This document shows positions 6,454-13,289 of a stretch of 30,403 bases of DNA, piece by piece; the stretch's first letter is position 1; every line of letters begins with the position of its first letter. Made by a program: the position numbers and the translations under genes. Source of the stretch: an uncultured Brevibacterium sp. Lineage in GTDB: Bacteria; Actinomycetota; Actinomycetes; Actinomycetales; Brevibacteriaceae. The stretch is from contig CABTZE010000006.1 of assembly GCA_902489215.1 (NCBI GenBank), forward strand, positions 1 to 30,403, read 5' to 3'. The notes beneath the pieces are model-generated. The model did not search any database and was not told the DNA's origin. It saw nothing but the letters and a program-made list of their open reading frames with translations.

Positions 6454-7902
6454 TCACTTGGGCACCGAGCAGATGGAGCTCGCCTTGGGCTTCTTTTCCG
6501 CCGCGTGGGCCGGAGCCGGGGCGAAAAGGCCCGCCGCTGCCTGCTTGTCCTCTTGTTTGGACTTCTCGATCCCCTCTTGGACCAGCCGCTTGGTCACCGT
6601 GAAGTCCGGGTGCGAGGGCGTCACCTGCGGCGGGGGGAGTTCAACCGAGAGGATTTTCTGCGATTTCGCCTTCATGCCCAGGTTGATGAAGTCGTCGGCC
6701 TGCCGCTGCGGAACGTCGGTCGAAATGACGTCCGGTGCTGCCGCGGCGAGTTTCGTAAAGCGCGTCATGAGAGTCGCCGGGTCCATCTGCCGCAGCATGG
6801 CTTCCTGCACGCAGCGCTGGCGAACCATACGCTCGTAGTCGGTGGAGAATTCGCGGGAACGGCCGTACCACAGGGCTGTGCGACCATCCATTTTGATGTT
6901 CTGTCCCGGCTCAATCCATTCCTTCGGAGGATAGTGCTTGCCGGTGGCCGGGTTGATGGGCCTCGAGATGGGCACACGCACTTCCGAATTCAGCCGAATG
7001 CCGCCCATGGCGTCAATGAGCTTTTGGAAGCCCTTGAGGTCGATCATCGCGTAGAACTGGATGTCGAGACCGGTCACGCCTTCGAGGGCTTCGACTGTGC
7101 CCTGCACACCGGCGGGAACATCGCCCTTGTATTCGTCAGCGTGTTTTTCCGCTTCCTGGTACACAGCGTTGATGAGGCACTCGTCGCCGCAGTTGTAGCC
7201 CTGCGGGAAGTGCTTCCGCAGGGGCGAAGACTTGGGGAACGGCACGTTCTGGGTGTTGCGGGGAACGCCGATGACAACCGACTTGCCGGTCTTCGCGTCC
7301 ATCGACACCACCGTGAGGCTGTCGGGACGAATGCCCTCGCGGCCCTTGCCGGCGTCAGAGCCGAGCAATGCCACGTTGTAGCGGCCGTCAACAGGCTTCT
7401 TGAGCTTTCCAGATGCGAACAGCTCGGACATGAGAGAACGCTGCGCGCTGACCGTCACACCGCCCCACGCGGTGCCCAGGCCCACGATGAGGGCGGCCAC
7501 CAGGCCGACCGCCAGGAACTTCGGCCGAGTCTTCTTGCTGAGGCTGACGACTCTAACTCGCCGCATGGTGTCCAGCAGACACACTACCCAGTTGATGCCG
7601 GCGGCAAGCATCACCAGCAGAACAACCACCAGCAGGATGGGGTCGGTGCCGATGGTCACCAGGAAGCTTCGCTTGACGAGCACAATGATGACCGTGAGCA
7701 GCACCAGCGCCCACGTGCCGAGCGTGATGCTCAGCGCCGTCCGGGTGAACTTCCGCGGGGCGCCGAGCACACTCTGCACGGAACCCGGCATGAGCGCAGA
7801 GCACAGCAGCAGCCACCACCCGCGGCGATCCCGGACATACTGCGGGCTTCGCTTAGGGTTGCGGATGGGGTCTGTGTACTGCAGCTGCCTGCGCTGACTC
7901 AT
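6454..7902 (-). CDS. LCP (LytR-CpsA-Psr) family cell-wall glycopolymer ligase
   Basis: LCP proteins attach undecaprenyl-linked glycopolymers (arabinogalactan, teichoic acid or capsule) to peptidoglycan outside the membrane. This 482-residue protein has a basic N-terminus, hydrophobic segments near 29-46, 57-77, 87-109 and 128-148, and an extracellular LCP domain from about 175. The catalytic surroundings are present: ALLGSDAGKGREGIRPDSL (about 178-196) with the conserved Asp and Arg residues, IGVPRNT (211-217), INAVY, GGI and the GRTALWYGRSR block. A cysteine pair (YNCGDEC) may form a disulfide. The four-helix N-terminus, rather than a single anchor, is seen in part of the actinobacterial family. 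It is the last gene of the purK-purE-acd operon, 14 bp after the dehydrogenase, with a weak ribosome site. Confidence 0.93.
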   Translation of the reverse strand: MSQRRQLQYTDPIRNPKRSPQYVRDRRGWWLLLCSALMPGSVQSVLGAPRKFTRTALSITLGTWALVLLTVIIVLVKRSFLVTIGTDPILLVVVLLVMLAAGINWVVCLLDTMRRVRVVSLSKKTRPKFLAVGLVAALIVGLGTAWGGVTVSAQRSLMSELFASGKLKKPVDGRYNVALLGSDAGKGREGIRPDSLTVVSMDAKTGKSVVIGVPRNTQNVPFPKSSPLRKHFPQGYNCGDECLINAVYQEAEKHADEYKGDVPAGVQGTVEALEGVTGLDIQFYAMIDLKGFQKLIDAMGGIRLNSEVRVPISRPINPATGKHYPPKEWIEPGQNIKMDGRTALWYGRSREFSTDYERMVRQRCVQEAMLRQMDPATLMTRFTKLAAAAPDVISTDVPQRQADDFINLGMKAKSQKILSVELPPPQVTPSHPDFTVTKRLVQEGIEKSKQEDKQAAAGLFAPAPAHAAEKKPKASSICSVPK

Positions 7903-7916
7903 GCGGGTGTCGTCTT

Positions 7917-9062
7917 TCAGCCGAGCAGCTTACGTCCCATGACCAGACGCTGGATCTGGTTGGTGCCTTCGTAGATCTGGGTGATCTTCGCATCGCGCAT
8001 CATGCGCTCAACCGGGTGGTCGACAACGTAGCCGGCACCGCCGAGCAGCTGCACCGCATCGGTGGTGATCTCCATGGCCACATCGGAGGCAAATGCCTTG
8101 GCGGCAGCGCCGAAGAAGCCGAGGTCGTCGTCATCGCGCTCCGACTTCGCGGCTGCCGCGTAGGTCAGCTGGCGGGCGGCTTCAAGCTTCATGCCCATGT
8201 CAGCGACCATGAACTGCACCGCCTGGAAGTCAGACACCGACTTGCCGAACTGCTTGCGGTCCTTGATGTAGTCAATCGCGTAGTCGAGTGCGCCCTGGGC
8301 AACGCCGAGGGCCTGCGCGGCAATCGTCACGCGGGTGTGGTCAAGAGTGCGCAGGGCGATCTTGAGGCCTTCGCCTTCATTGCCGATGATGCGGTCGCCG
8401 GGAATGCGGCAGTCTTCGAAGAACAGTTCGCGGGTGGGGCTGCCCTTGATGCCGAGCTTGCGCTCCTTTTCGCCGAAGGTGAAGCCCTCATCGCCCTTTT
8501 CGACAACGAATGCGGTGATGTTGCGGCCGCGGGGACCATCCGGGTCGGTGACGGCCATAACGGTGTAGAAGTCAGAAACACCGGCGTTGGTGATCCAGGT
8601 CTTGACTCCGTTGAGCACCCAGTCGTCGCCGTCGCGCTTAGCGCGGGTCTTCATGCTGGCGGTGTCCGAACCTGCTTCGCGTTCGGACAGTCCGTAGGAG
8701 AAGCCGTGGCCCTGGGCCAGCTGCGACAGGTACTTCTTCTTGATCTCCTCGCCTCCGCCGAGGATCACCGGCATCGAGCCGAGCTTGTTGACAGCGGGGA
8801 TGAGGGACGACGACATGCAGCCGCGGGCCACCTCTTCGATCACAATGCAGGTTGCCAGTGCGTCAGCCCCCACACCGCCGTACTCTTCGGCCACGTGCGG
8901 GGCGAAGAAGTCGGTTGCCAACAGAGCGTCGTGCGCTTCCTGGGGATAGCGCGCCTCAGCGTCGACTTCGGCTGCGGCGGGCGTGATTTTGTCTTCGACA
9001 ATCGAGCGAACCGCGGCGCGGATCTCTTCGTGCTCGTCGGTGAGCTTGTAGACATCGAACAT
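7917..9062 (-). CDS. Acyl-CoA dehydrogenase (FadE25-like)
   Basis: This FAD enzyme oxidises an acyl-CoA to the trans-2-enoyl-CoA and passes electrons to electron-transfer flavoprotein. The 381-residue length is standard. Signatures are SYGLSEREAGSD with the following WVLNGVKTWITNAG, the RDRKQFGKSVSDFQAVQF region and the C-terminal QLLGGAGYVVDHPVERMMRDAKITQIYEGTNQIQR block, where Glu365 of YEGTNQ is the expected catalytic base. The ATG at 9062 has an AAAGGGAA ribosome site. It sits 11 bp after purE and 14 bp before the LCP gene. Mycobacteria have fadE25 beside purE-purK too (Rv3274c-Rv3276c), so the linkage is old. The substrate (short or branched chain) cannot be told from sequence. Confidence 0.93.
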   Translation of the reverse strand: MFDVYKLTDEHEEIRAAVRSIVEDKITPAAAEVDAEARYPQEAHDALLATDFFAPHVAEEYGGVGADALATCIVIEEVARGCMSSSLIPAVNKLGSMPVILGGGEEIKKKYLSQLAQGHGFSYGLSEREAGSDTASMKTRAKRDGDDWVLNGVKTWITNAGVSDFYTVMAVTDPDGPRGRNITAFVVEKGDEGFTFGEKERKLGIKGSPTRELFFEDCRIPGDRIIGNEGEGLKIALRTLDHTRVTIAAQALGVAQGALDYAIDYIKDRKQFGKSVSDFQAVQFMVADMGMKLEAARQLTYAAAAKSERDDDDLGFFGAAAKAFASDVAMEITTDAVQLLGGAGYVVDHPVERMMRDAKITQIYEGTNQIQRLVMGRKLLG

Positions 9063-9073
9063 TGGATTCCCTT

Positions 9074-9595
9074 TCAGCTGTGCTCATCAAGGCGGCGTTT
9101 AAGCGCACGACCCTTTTCTTCAGCGGCTCGCCCCAGTTCGAGGCGATAGTCGTCAAGGCGGCGGCGCAGAGCCGCGGACTCATCGTCACGGCCGGCGCCG
9201 ATGATCCGGGCGGCCAGCAGGCCCGCATTCTTCGCCCCGCCGATCGACACGGTTGCCACCGGCACACCGCCGGGCATCTGAACGATCGACAGGAGCGAGT
9301 CCATGCCGTCGAGGTATTTCAACGGCACCGGAACGCCGATGACGGGCAGGGACGTGACAGAGGCGAGCATGCCCGGAAGGTGGGCGGCACCTCCAGCACC
9401 CGCGATGATGACGGAATATCCCGCCTTGTCGGCCCTGGCACCCCATTCGATCATGTCGTGGGGCATGCGGTGCGCGGAAACGACTTCCGCCGTAAAGTCG
9501 ATGCCGAGTTCTTCCAGGACATCCGCGGCGGCGCTCATGGTGGGCCAGTCAGAGTCGGATCCCATGACGATGCCGACTTTCGGCTTGGTGCTCAT
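9074..9595 (-). CDS. purE: N5-carboxyaminoimidazole ribonucleotide mutase
   Basis: PurE converts N5-CAIR to CAIR in de novo purine synthesis, using the product of PurK. The glycine-rich GIVMGSDSDWPTM loop (9-21) and VVSAHRMP with its catalytic histidine are present, as are GAGGAAHLPGMLAS and the GVP region. At 173 residues it is complete, with a short charged C-terminal helix. The ATG at 9595 is preceded by a strong GAGGGAGGA ribosome site located at the end of purK, and the genes are 14 bp apart, so purK and purE are one transcript. Confidence 0.97.
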   Translation of the reverse strand: MSTKPKVGIVMGSDSDWPTMSAAADVLEELGIDFTAEVVSAHRMPHDMIEWGARADKAGYSVIIAGAGGAAHLPGMLASVTSLPVIGVPVPLKYLDGMDSLLSIVQMPGGVPVATVSIGGAKNAGLLAARIIGAGRDDESAALRRRLDDYRLELGRAAEEKGRALKRRLDEHS

Positions 9596-9609
9596 TTCTG
9601 CGTCCTCCC

Positions 9610-10758
9610 TCAGGGCAGGTCGGGGTGCGGGTTGGTGTCGGTTCCGGCAATGAAATGCGCTGCGTGGCGGGCCCGGGCCAGAACCGATTCGACGTTGTCA
9701 CCGCTGAGGTTGACGTGTCCGAGCTTACGGCCGGGACGCACTTCCTTGCCGTACATGTGGACCTTGACCTGCGGGTCGTGGGCCAAAACGTGCAGATAGG
9801 CCCGGTAGAGATCTTCGCGGTCAGCACCGAGGACATTCGCCATGACCGTCACGGGTGCTTTCGGGGCCGGGTCACCCAGCGGGAGGTCGAGGATGGCCCG
9901 CAGGTGCTGTTCAAACTGGCTGGTTATCGAACCGTCCTGTGTCCAGTGGCCCGTGTTGTGGGGCCGCATGGCCAGTTCGTTGACCATGTAGCCGTCAGCG
10001 GTTTCGAACATCTCCATGGCCATCACACCGGTCACGCCCAGTGATTCGGCGACCGTGAGCACATCGGCGGTGATCGCCTTCGCCTTCTCGGGGTCGAGGT
10101 CGGGAGCGGGGGCGACGGCTTCGGTGCAGATGCCGCCTTCCTGCAGGGTTGCCACAACCGGCCACACGGCGGTCTGGCCCATGGGCGAACGGCCGACCAT
10201 GACGGACAGTTCGCGGGTGAAGTCAACGGCCTGTTCAGCTAGCAACGGCCCATTGCCGAACCAGTCGGCGGCTTCGTCAGCGCTGTTGATGAGCTTGACC
10301 CCGTGGCCGTCATAGCCGCCGCGCGGCGTCTTCACGATGATCGGCCAGCCGATTTCATCGCCGAAGGCCTGCAGGGAATCAGCATCTTCGACTTCGCGCC
10401 ACGCGGGGTTGGGCAGGCCGAGTTCGTCCATTTTGGCGCGCATCTTGAGTTTGTCCTGCGCGTAGACGAGCGCGTGGGGTCCCGGGTGGACGCTGTGGCC
10501 GGCCTCTACGAGAGCTTCGAGGTGCTCAGTCGGCACGTGCTCGTGGTCGAAGGTGATGACGTCGACCGTTTCGGCAAACGCGCGCAGCGTGTCGAAGTCC
10601 TTGTAGTCCCCGACCGTGACCTGAGAGGAAACCTGCGCGGCAGAGGACCCTTCGGCTTCCGACAGAACATGAAAAGCAACACCGAGCGCTTCGGCCGCGG
10701 GCGCCATCATGCGCGCCAGCTGACCGCCGCCGATTACACCAATACGTGGAAAAGACAC
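9610..10758 (-). CDS. purK: N5-carboxyaminoimidazole ribonucleotide synthase
   Basis: PurK is an ATP-grasp enzyme that makes N5-CAIR from AIR, bicarbonate and ATP. The N-terminus has IGVIGGGQLARMMAPAAEALG, then ITFDHEHVP, and the ATP-grasp core includes WPIIVKTPRGGYDGHGV and the AMEMFETADGYMVNELAMRPHNTGHW block carrying metal-binding residues. The 382-residue length is normal. The GTG at 10758 lacks a Shine-Dalgarno, but a TAGAGT -10 lies exactly 6 nt upstream, so I take it as a leaderless start. It is the first gene of the purK-purE-acyl-CoA dehydrogenase-LCP operon and is divergent from gtrA. Confidence 0.97.
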   Translation of the reverse strand: MSFPRIGVIGGGQLARMMAPAAEALGVAFHVLSEAEGSSAAQVSSQVTVGDYKDFDTLRAFAETVDVITFDHEHVPTEHLEALVEAGHSVHPGPHALVYAQDKLKMRAKMDELGLPNPAWREVEDADSLQAFGDEIGWPIIVKTPRGGYDGHGVKLINSADEAADWFGNGPLLAEQAVDFTRELSVMVGRSPMGQTAVWPVVATLQEGGICTEAVAPAPDLDPEKAKAITADVLTVAESLGVTGVMAMEMFETADGYMVNELAMRPHNTGHWTQDGSITSQFEQHLRAILDLPLGDPAPKAPVTVMANVLGADREDLYRAYLHVLAHDPQVKVHMYGKEVRPGRKLGHVNLSGDNVESVLARARHAAHFIAGTDTNPHPDLP

Positions 10759-10764
10759 GTCCTC

Positions 10765-10770
10765 ACTCTA
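10765..10770 (-). promoter_or_regulatory. Leaderless-type -10 of purK
   Basis: On the minus strand TAGAGT is followed by a 6-nt spacer and then the GTG at 10758. It mirrors the gtrA promoter on the opposite strand of the same gap. Confidence 0.6.
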
Positions 10771-10825
10771 GCGCCCGACACCTGACCAGGCCCTGAGTGA
10801 CTCGCACCCAGTGTCGACTGCCCCA

Positions 10826-10849
10826 CAGTGAGCACTGCCCGCCTATAGT
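10826..10849 (+). promoter_or_regulatory. gtrA leaderless promoter with an upstream palindrome
   Basis: TATAGT (10844-10849) is 6 nt before the GTG at 10856, so the mRNA should begin at the start codon. A small inverted repeat, CAGTGAGCACTG (10826-10837), occupies the region just upstream of the -10 where a -35 or an operator would lie. Confidence 0.55.
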
Positions 10850-10855
10850 GGGCGC

Positions 10856-11404
10856 GTGGGCAAGAAGAGACGCGAACTCGTCAAGATCGGCCGCTTCACA
10901 GCCGTCGGGACTGTCGCCTTCTTCGTTGACGTCGGCGTTTTCAACCTGCTCATGCTGACTGTCCTGCAGGGCCACCCCGTGTGGTCGAAGACCGTGGCGG
11001 TTCTGTGTGCAACAGCTGTTTCATGGATCGGGTCGCGGCGCTGGACCTTTGCCGACCAGGAGTCGCGCTACCGGCCCGCTTTTGAGGGCATCCTGTTCTT
11101 CGCCGTCAATGCCGCGGGGATGGGCATCGCGCTTCTCACCCTCTGGGTCTCCCACGATGTTCTGGGCTTCACATCGCTGCTGGCCGACAACATATCCGGC
11201 AATGTCATCGGACTGCTGCTGGGCAACATCATGCGCTACTTCGCCTACCGATCCTGGCTGTACCGCGGAAAGTCGCACCGGCGCGAGGTCCTGACAGACA
11301 CCTCGTCAGATTTCGGCAACCCGGCACCTGCCCCAGAATCAGACTCAGCCCAAAAAGCAGACTCAGCCGTGCAGAACGAGCAGCGGGATGGTGAGCTCGG
11401 CTGA
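10856..11404 (+). CDS. GtrA family membrane protein
   Basis: GtrA proteins are small four-helix membrane proteins linked to moving or using polyprenyl-linked sugars for envelope glycans. The N-terminus, VKIGRFTAVGTVAFFVDVGVFNLL, is the family signature, followed by SWIGSRRWTF, a FFAVNAAGMGIALLTLW helix and the GNIMRYFAYRSWLYR end. Helices lie near 12-34, 42-58, 77-96 and 106-126. After about residue 130 there is a polar, acidic tail of about 50 residues with no recognised domain. The last 42 bp overlap the end of the convergent phosphodiesterase-like gene, so this tail is coding on both strands. The leaderless GTG is supported by TATAGT. A similar gene lies next to purK in mycobacteria (Rv3277). 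Confidence 0.9.
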   Translation: MGKKRRELVKIGRFTAVGTVAFFVDVGVFNLLMLTVLQGHPVWSKTVAVLCATAVSWIGSRRWTFADQESRYRPAFEGILFFAVNAAGMGIALLTLWVSHDVLGFTSLLADNISGNVIGLLLGNIMRYFAYRSWLYRGKSHRREVLTDTSSDFGNPAPAPESDSAQKADSAVQNEQRDGELG

Positions 11405-12526
11405 GCTCACTCCTCCGTGGTGGCCCAGCAGGCTCAGAGCCGAAGGCGAATCATTGCGCGAATCGACAATCGCGGTTGTTTCGTCGCACACCACCACGAG
11501 GTCGCCGATGCGGGCGCGGAAGGCTTCCGCGACTTCCCCGAACCAGCCTTCGCGAATGGCTTCGTCACGGGTCATGACGCGTCCCCTGCCGGCCAGCTGA
11601 GCGCCGACGGCCTCGGCGGTGTCATCGCGGGCACCGTCGCGGGTGTACAGGTGCGCCGCCCGCGGCTCTCCCCCGACGGCTGTCAGTCCCGCCGCAATGT
11701 CGGGGTGTTCGGCCAGGTCGATGCGGTTGTCGTGGGCGACGTCGACCATGCCGTGATCGGCGGTGATGATCATCGTCATGTCCGGGCCGAGCGCCGAGGC
11801 GAGGCTGCTGAGCATCTGGTCGACCTGTTCGAGTTGCTCGATCCACTGGTCAGAGTTCCAGCCGGCCTGGTGTCCGGTTTTGTCGAGTTTGCCCCAGTAG
11901 AAGTAGACGAGCCGGCGGCCGGGAGCGCGCATTTCTTCGTGTGCGTGACGCACCCGCTGCTCCCAGGAGTCAGAGCCTCGGAAGCGACCCCCGCGCAGGG
12001 TTGCCGCATTGAGTCCGCCGCGGCTGAACTTCGGTTCGCCCAGCTGCACGACGTCAAGACCGGCGGCGGTCAGCCTCTCGAACAGCGTGGTGTCCGGCAC
12101 CCACCGGCTGGGGTCGACGTCGCTCGAACCCGTCAGCTGATTGAACACCTCGCCGCTTTCGGGGTCGAGGAGTTTGTATCCCATGACTCCGTGCCCGCCC
12201 GGCAGCATTCCCGTGCCGAGGGAGGACAGCGAGTTTGCGGTGGTCGACGGGAAGCCCGCGCTGCCGGCGCGCAGGTGCTGGCCAACCGAACGCAGAAACG
12301 GCGTGTAGGCCCTCCGGGCACGCAGCAGTTCAAGCCCCATGCCGTCGATGAGCACGACAACCACAACGCGGGCTTCCGCAGCCCCTCCGCTCAGAATTCT
12401 CTCGGTGCGCAGTCGCTGGTCGGCTGACAGCACACTTTGGGCGTCCAGTGCGGCGGCGGCTGCCGGAACGATGTCCGACAGCAGGGGGCTGTTCGCGTAG
12501 TCCGGCGGCTGAAACTGTTGTGTCAC
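11363..12526 (-). CDS. Alkaline-phosphatase-superfamily phosphodiesterase / nucleotide pyrophosphatase
   Basis: This belongs to the type I phosphodiesterase/nucleotide pyrophosphatase group, which cleaves phosphate esters with two metals. VVVVLIDGMGLELLRA carries the metal aspartate (Asp61), GFPSTTANSLSSLGTGMLPGGHGVMGY the threonine nucleophile (Thr95 or Thr96), and ITADHGMVDVAHDNRID a further metal site; LGHHGGVSSAEL near the end supplies the last histidine. I start at GTG 12526 (MTQQFQPPDYANSPLLSDIVPA), the usual N-terminus of this actinobacterial family, giving 387 residues; an in-frame upstream start at 12586 is possible but would add a poorly conserved extension. It lies 105 bp after the DUF5998 gene. 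The substrate is unknown. Its end overlaps gtrA by 42 bp. Confidence 0.9.
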   Translation of the reverse strand: MTQQFQPPDYANSPLLSDIVPAAAAALDAQSVLSADQRLRTERILSGGAAEARVVVVVLIDGMGLELLRARRAYTPFLRSVGQHLRAGSAGFPSTTANSLSSLGTGMLPGGHGVMGYKLLDPESGEVFNQLTGSSDVDPSRWVPDTTLFERLTAAGLDVVQLGEPKFSRGGLNAATLRGGRFRGSDSWEQRVRHAHEEMRAPGRRLVYFYWGKLDKTGHQAGWNSDQWIEQLEQVDQMLSSLASALGPDMTMIITADHGMVDVAHDNRIDLAEHPDIAAGLTAVGGEPRAAHLYTRDGARDDTAEAVGAQLAGRGRVMTRDEAIREGWFGEVAEAFRARIGDLVVVCDETTAIVDSRNDSPSALSLLGHHGGVSSAELTIPLLVLHG

Positions 12527-12631
12527 GCTGGGCTTTCTGACGTTGTGTGCTGGTTTCTCTGACGAGGCGGAGGCCCGGTTCCGCATTGCCGTGCGGCTCG
12601 CGGGCGGGGGCTTGGGCTGTCGGCGCGGCGC

Positions 12632-13219
12632 TTATCGCCTTTGGCTGCGTGCGGCGTGGATGACGCGGCGCAGTGTGCGGGCGAAGCTGACGGTCGCGTC
12701 GACGGCCTGTTGACCTTCGGCCTGGGCGGAGACCCGCAGGGCGACGTCTTCGCTGAACGTGCCGCCGCTGAAGCCGTGGTCGACATCGCAGTCGGGGTTG
12801 CCGCAGTTTTCAGGGAACACTTCCAGGCGGCTGCGCGCACCCCACGACATGACGAGCTGCACTTCCACGGGGTTGTCGCCGGGACGGTAGTGGGCGGGAT
12901 CGGCGTAGGTGGCGAAGATCGCCGGGGCTGCGAGCTTGTCGAGTTCGACTTCTTCTGTGCTGCACAGGGCCCGCGGCTCGCTCCACCCGGGCTCGGGGTG
13001 CGGTTCGTCATCGACGCGGGCGAGCACCAGTCGTGTGGGGGTGAGCACGAAGACGCTCACCAGCCGGTGGATAGTGTCAAGGTCCATGTGCGTGTCGGTG
13101 TAGACCAGGTGGTCGAGAACGGGTTCGTCCAGCAGGGCTTCTGCTATTGCAGTCGCTGCGATCTGCGGATAGTAGCCGGCGTCTTGGATGTCGGCGATGA
13201 GTCGCTGTGGAAGGTCCAT
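12632..13219 (-). CDS. DUF5998 family protein
   Basis: The 195-residue product matches the actinobacterial DUF5998 family, whose function is unknown. Recognisable parts are LPQRLIADIQDAGYYPQ at the N-terminus, YTDTHMDLDTIHRLVSVFVLTPTRLVLARVDDE, a W-x-x-RSRLEVFPENCGNPDCDVDHGFSGG segment with two close cysteines and a histidine, and a C-terminal helical end. The Cys-x-x-x-x-Cys-x-x-x-His cluster could bind a metal, but this is my inference. It has no signal peptide or membrane helix. It is divergent from the pat gene, 70 bp away, and precedes the phosphodiesterase-like gene on the same strand, an order seen in other actinobacteria. Confidence 0.85.
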   Translation of the reverse strand: MDLPQRLIADIQDAGYYPQIAATAIAEALLDEPVLDHLVYTDTHMDLDTIHRLVSVFVLTPTRLVLARVDDEPHPEPGWSEPRALCSTEEVELDKLAAPAIFATYADPAHYRPGDNPVEVQLVMSWGARSRLEVFPENCGNPDCDVDHGFSGGTFSEDVALRVSAQAEGQQAVDATVSFARTLRRVIHAARSQRR

Positions 13220-13276
13220 TGCACCATTGTCTACTGACGCCCGCGCGTAGGGCTAGGCGGGAGCCCCCGCGGGGCC

Positions 13277-13282
13277 TAAGCT
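13277..13282 (+). promoter_or_regulatory. Leaderless-type -10 of pat
   Basis: TAAGCT fits TANNNT and is 7 nt before the ATG at 13290; no Shine-Dalgarno is present. Confidence 0.45.
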
Positions 13283-13289
13283 GGGTGGT

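Noticed and set aside
6394..7974. Plus-strand open frame of about 526 codons opposite the LCP gene
   Set aside because: Rich in His, Arg and Gln repeats typical of reverse-strand translation; the LCP gene on the minus strand is certain.
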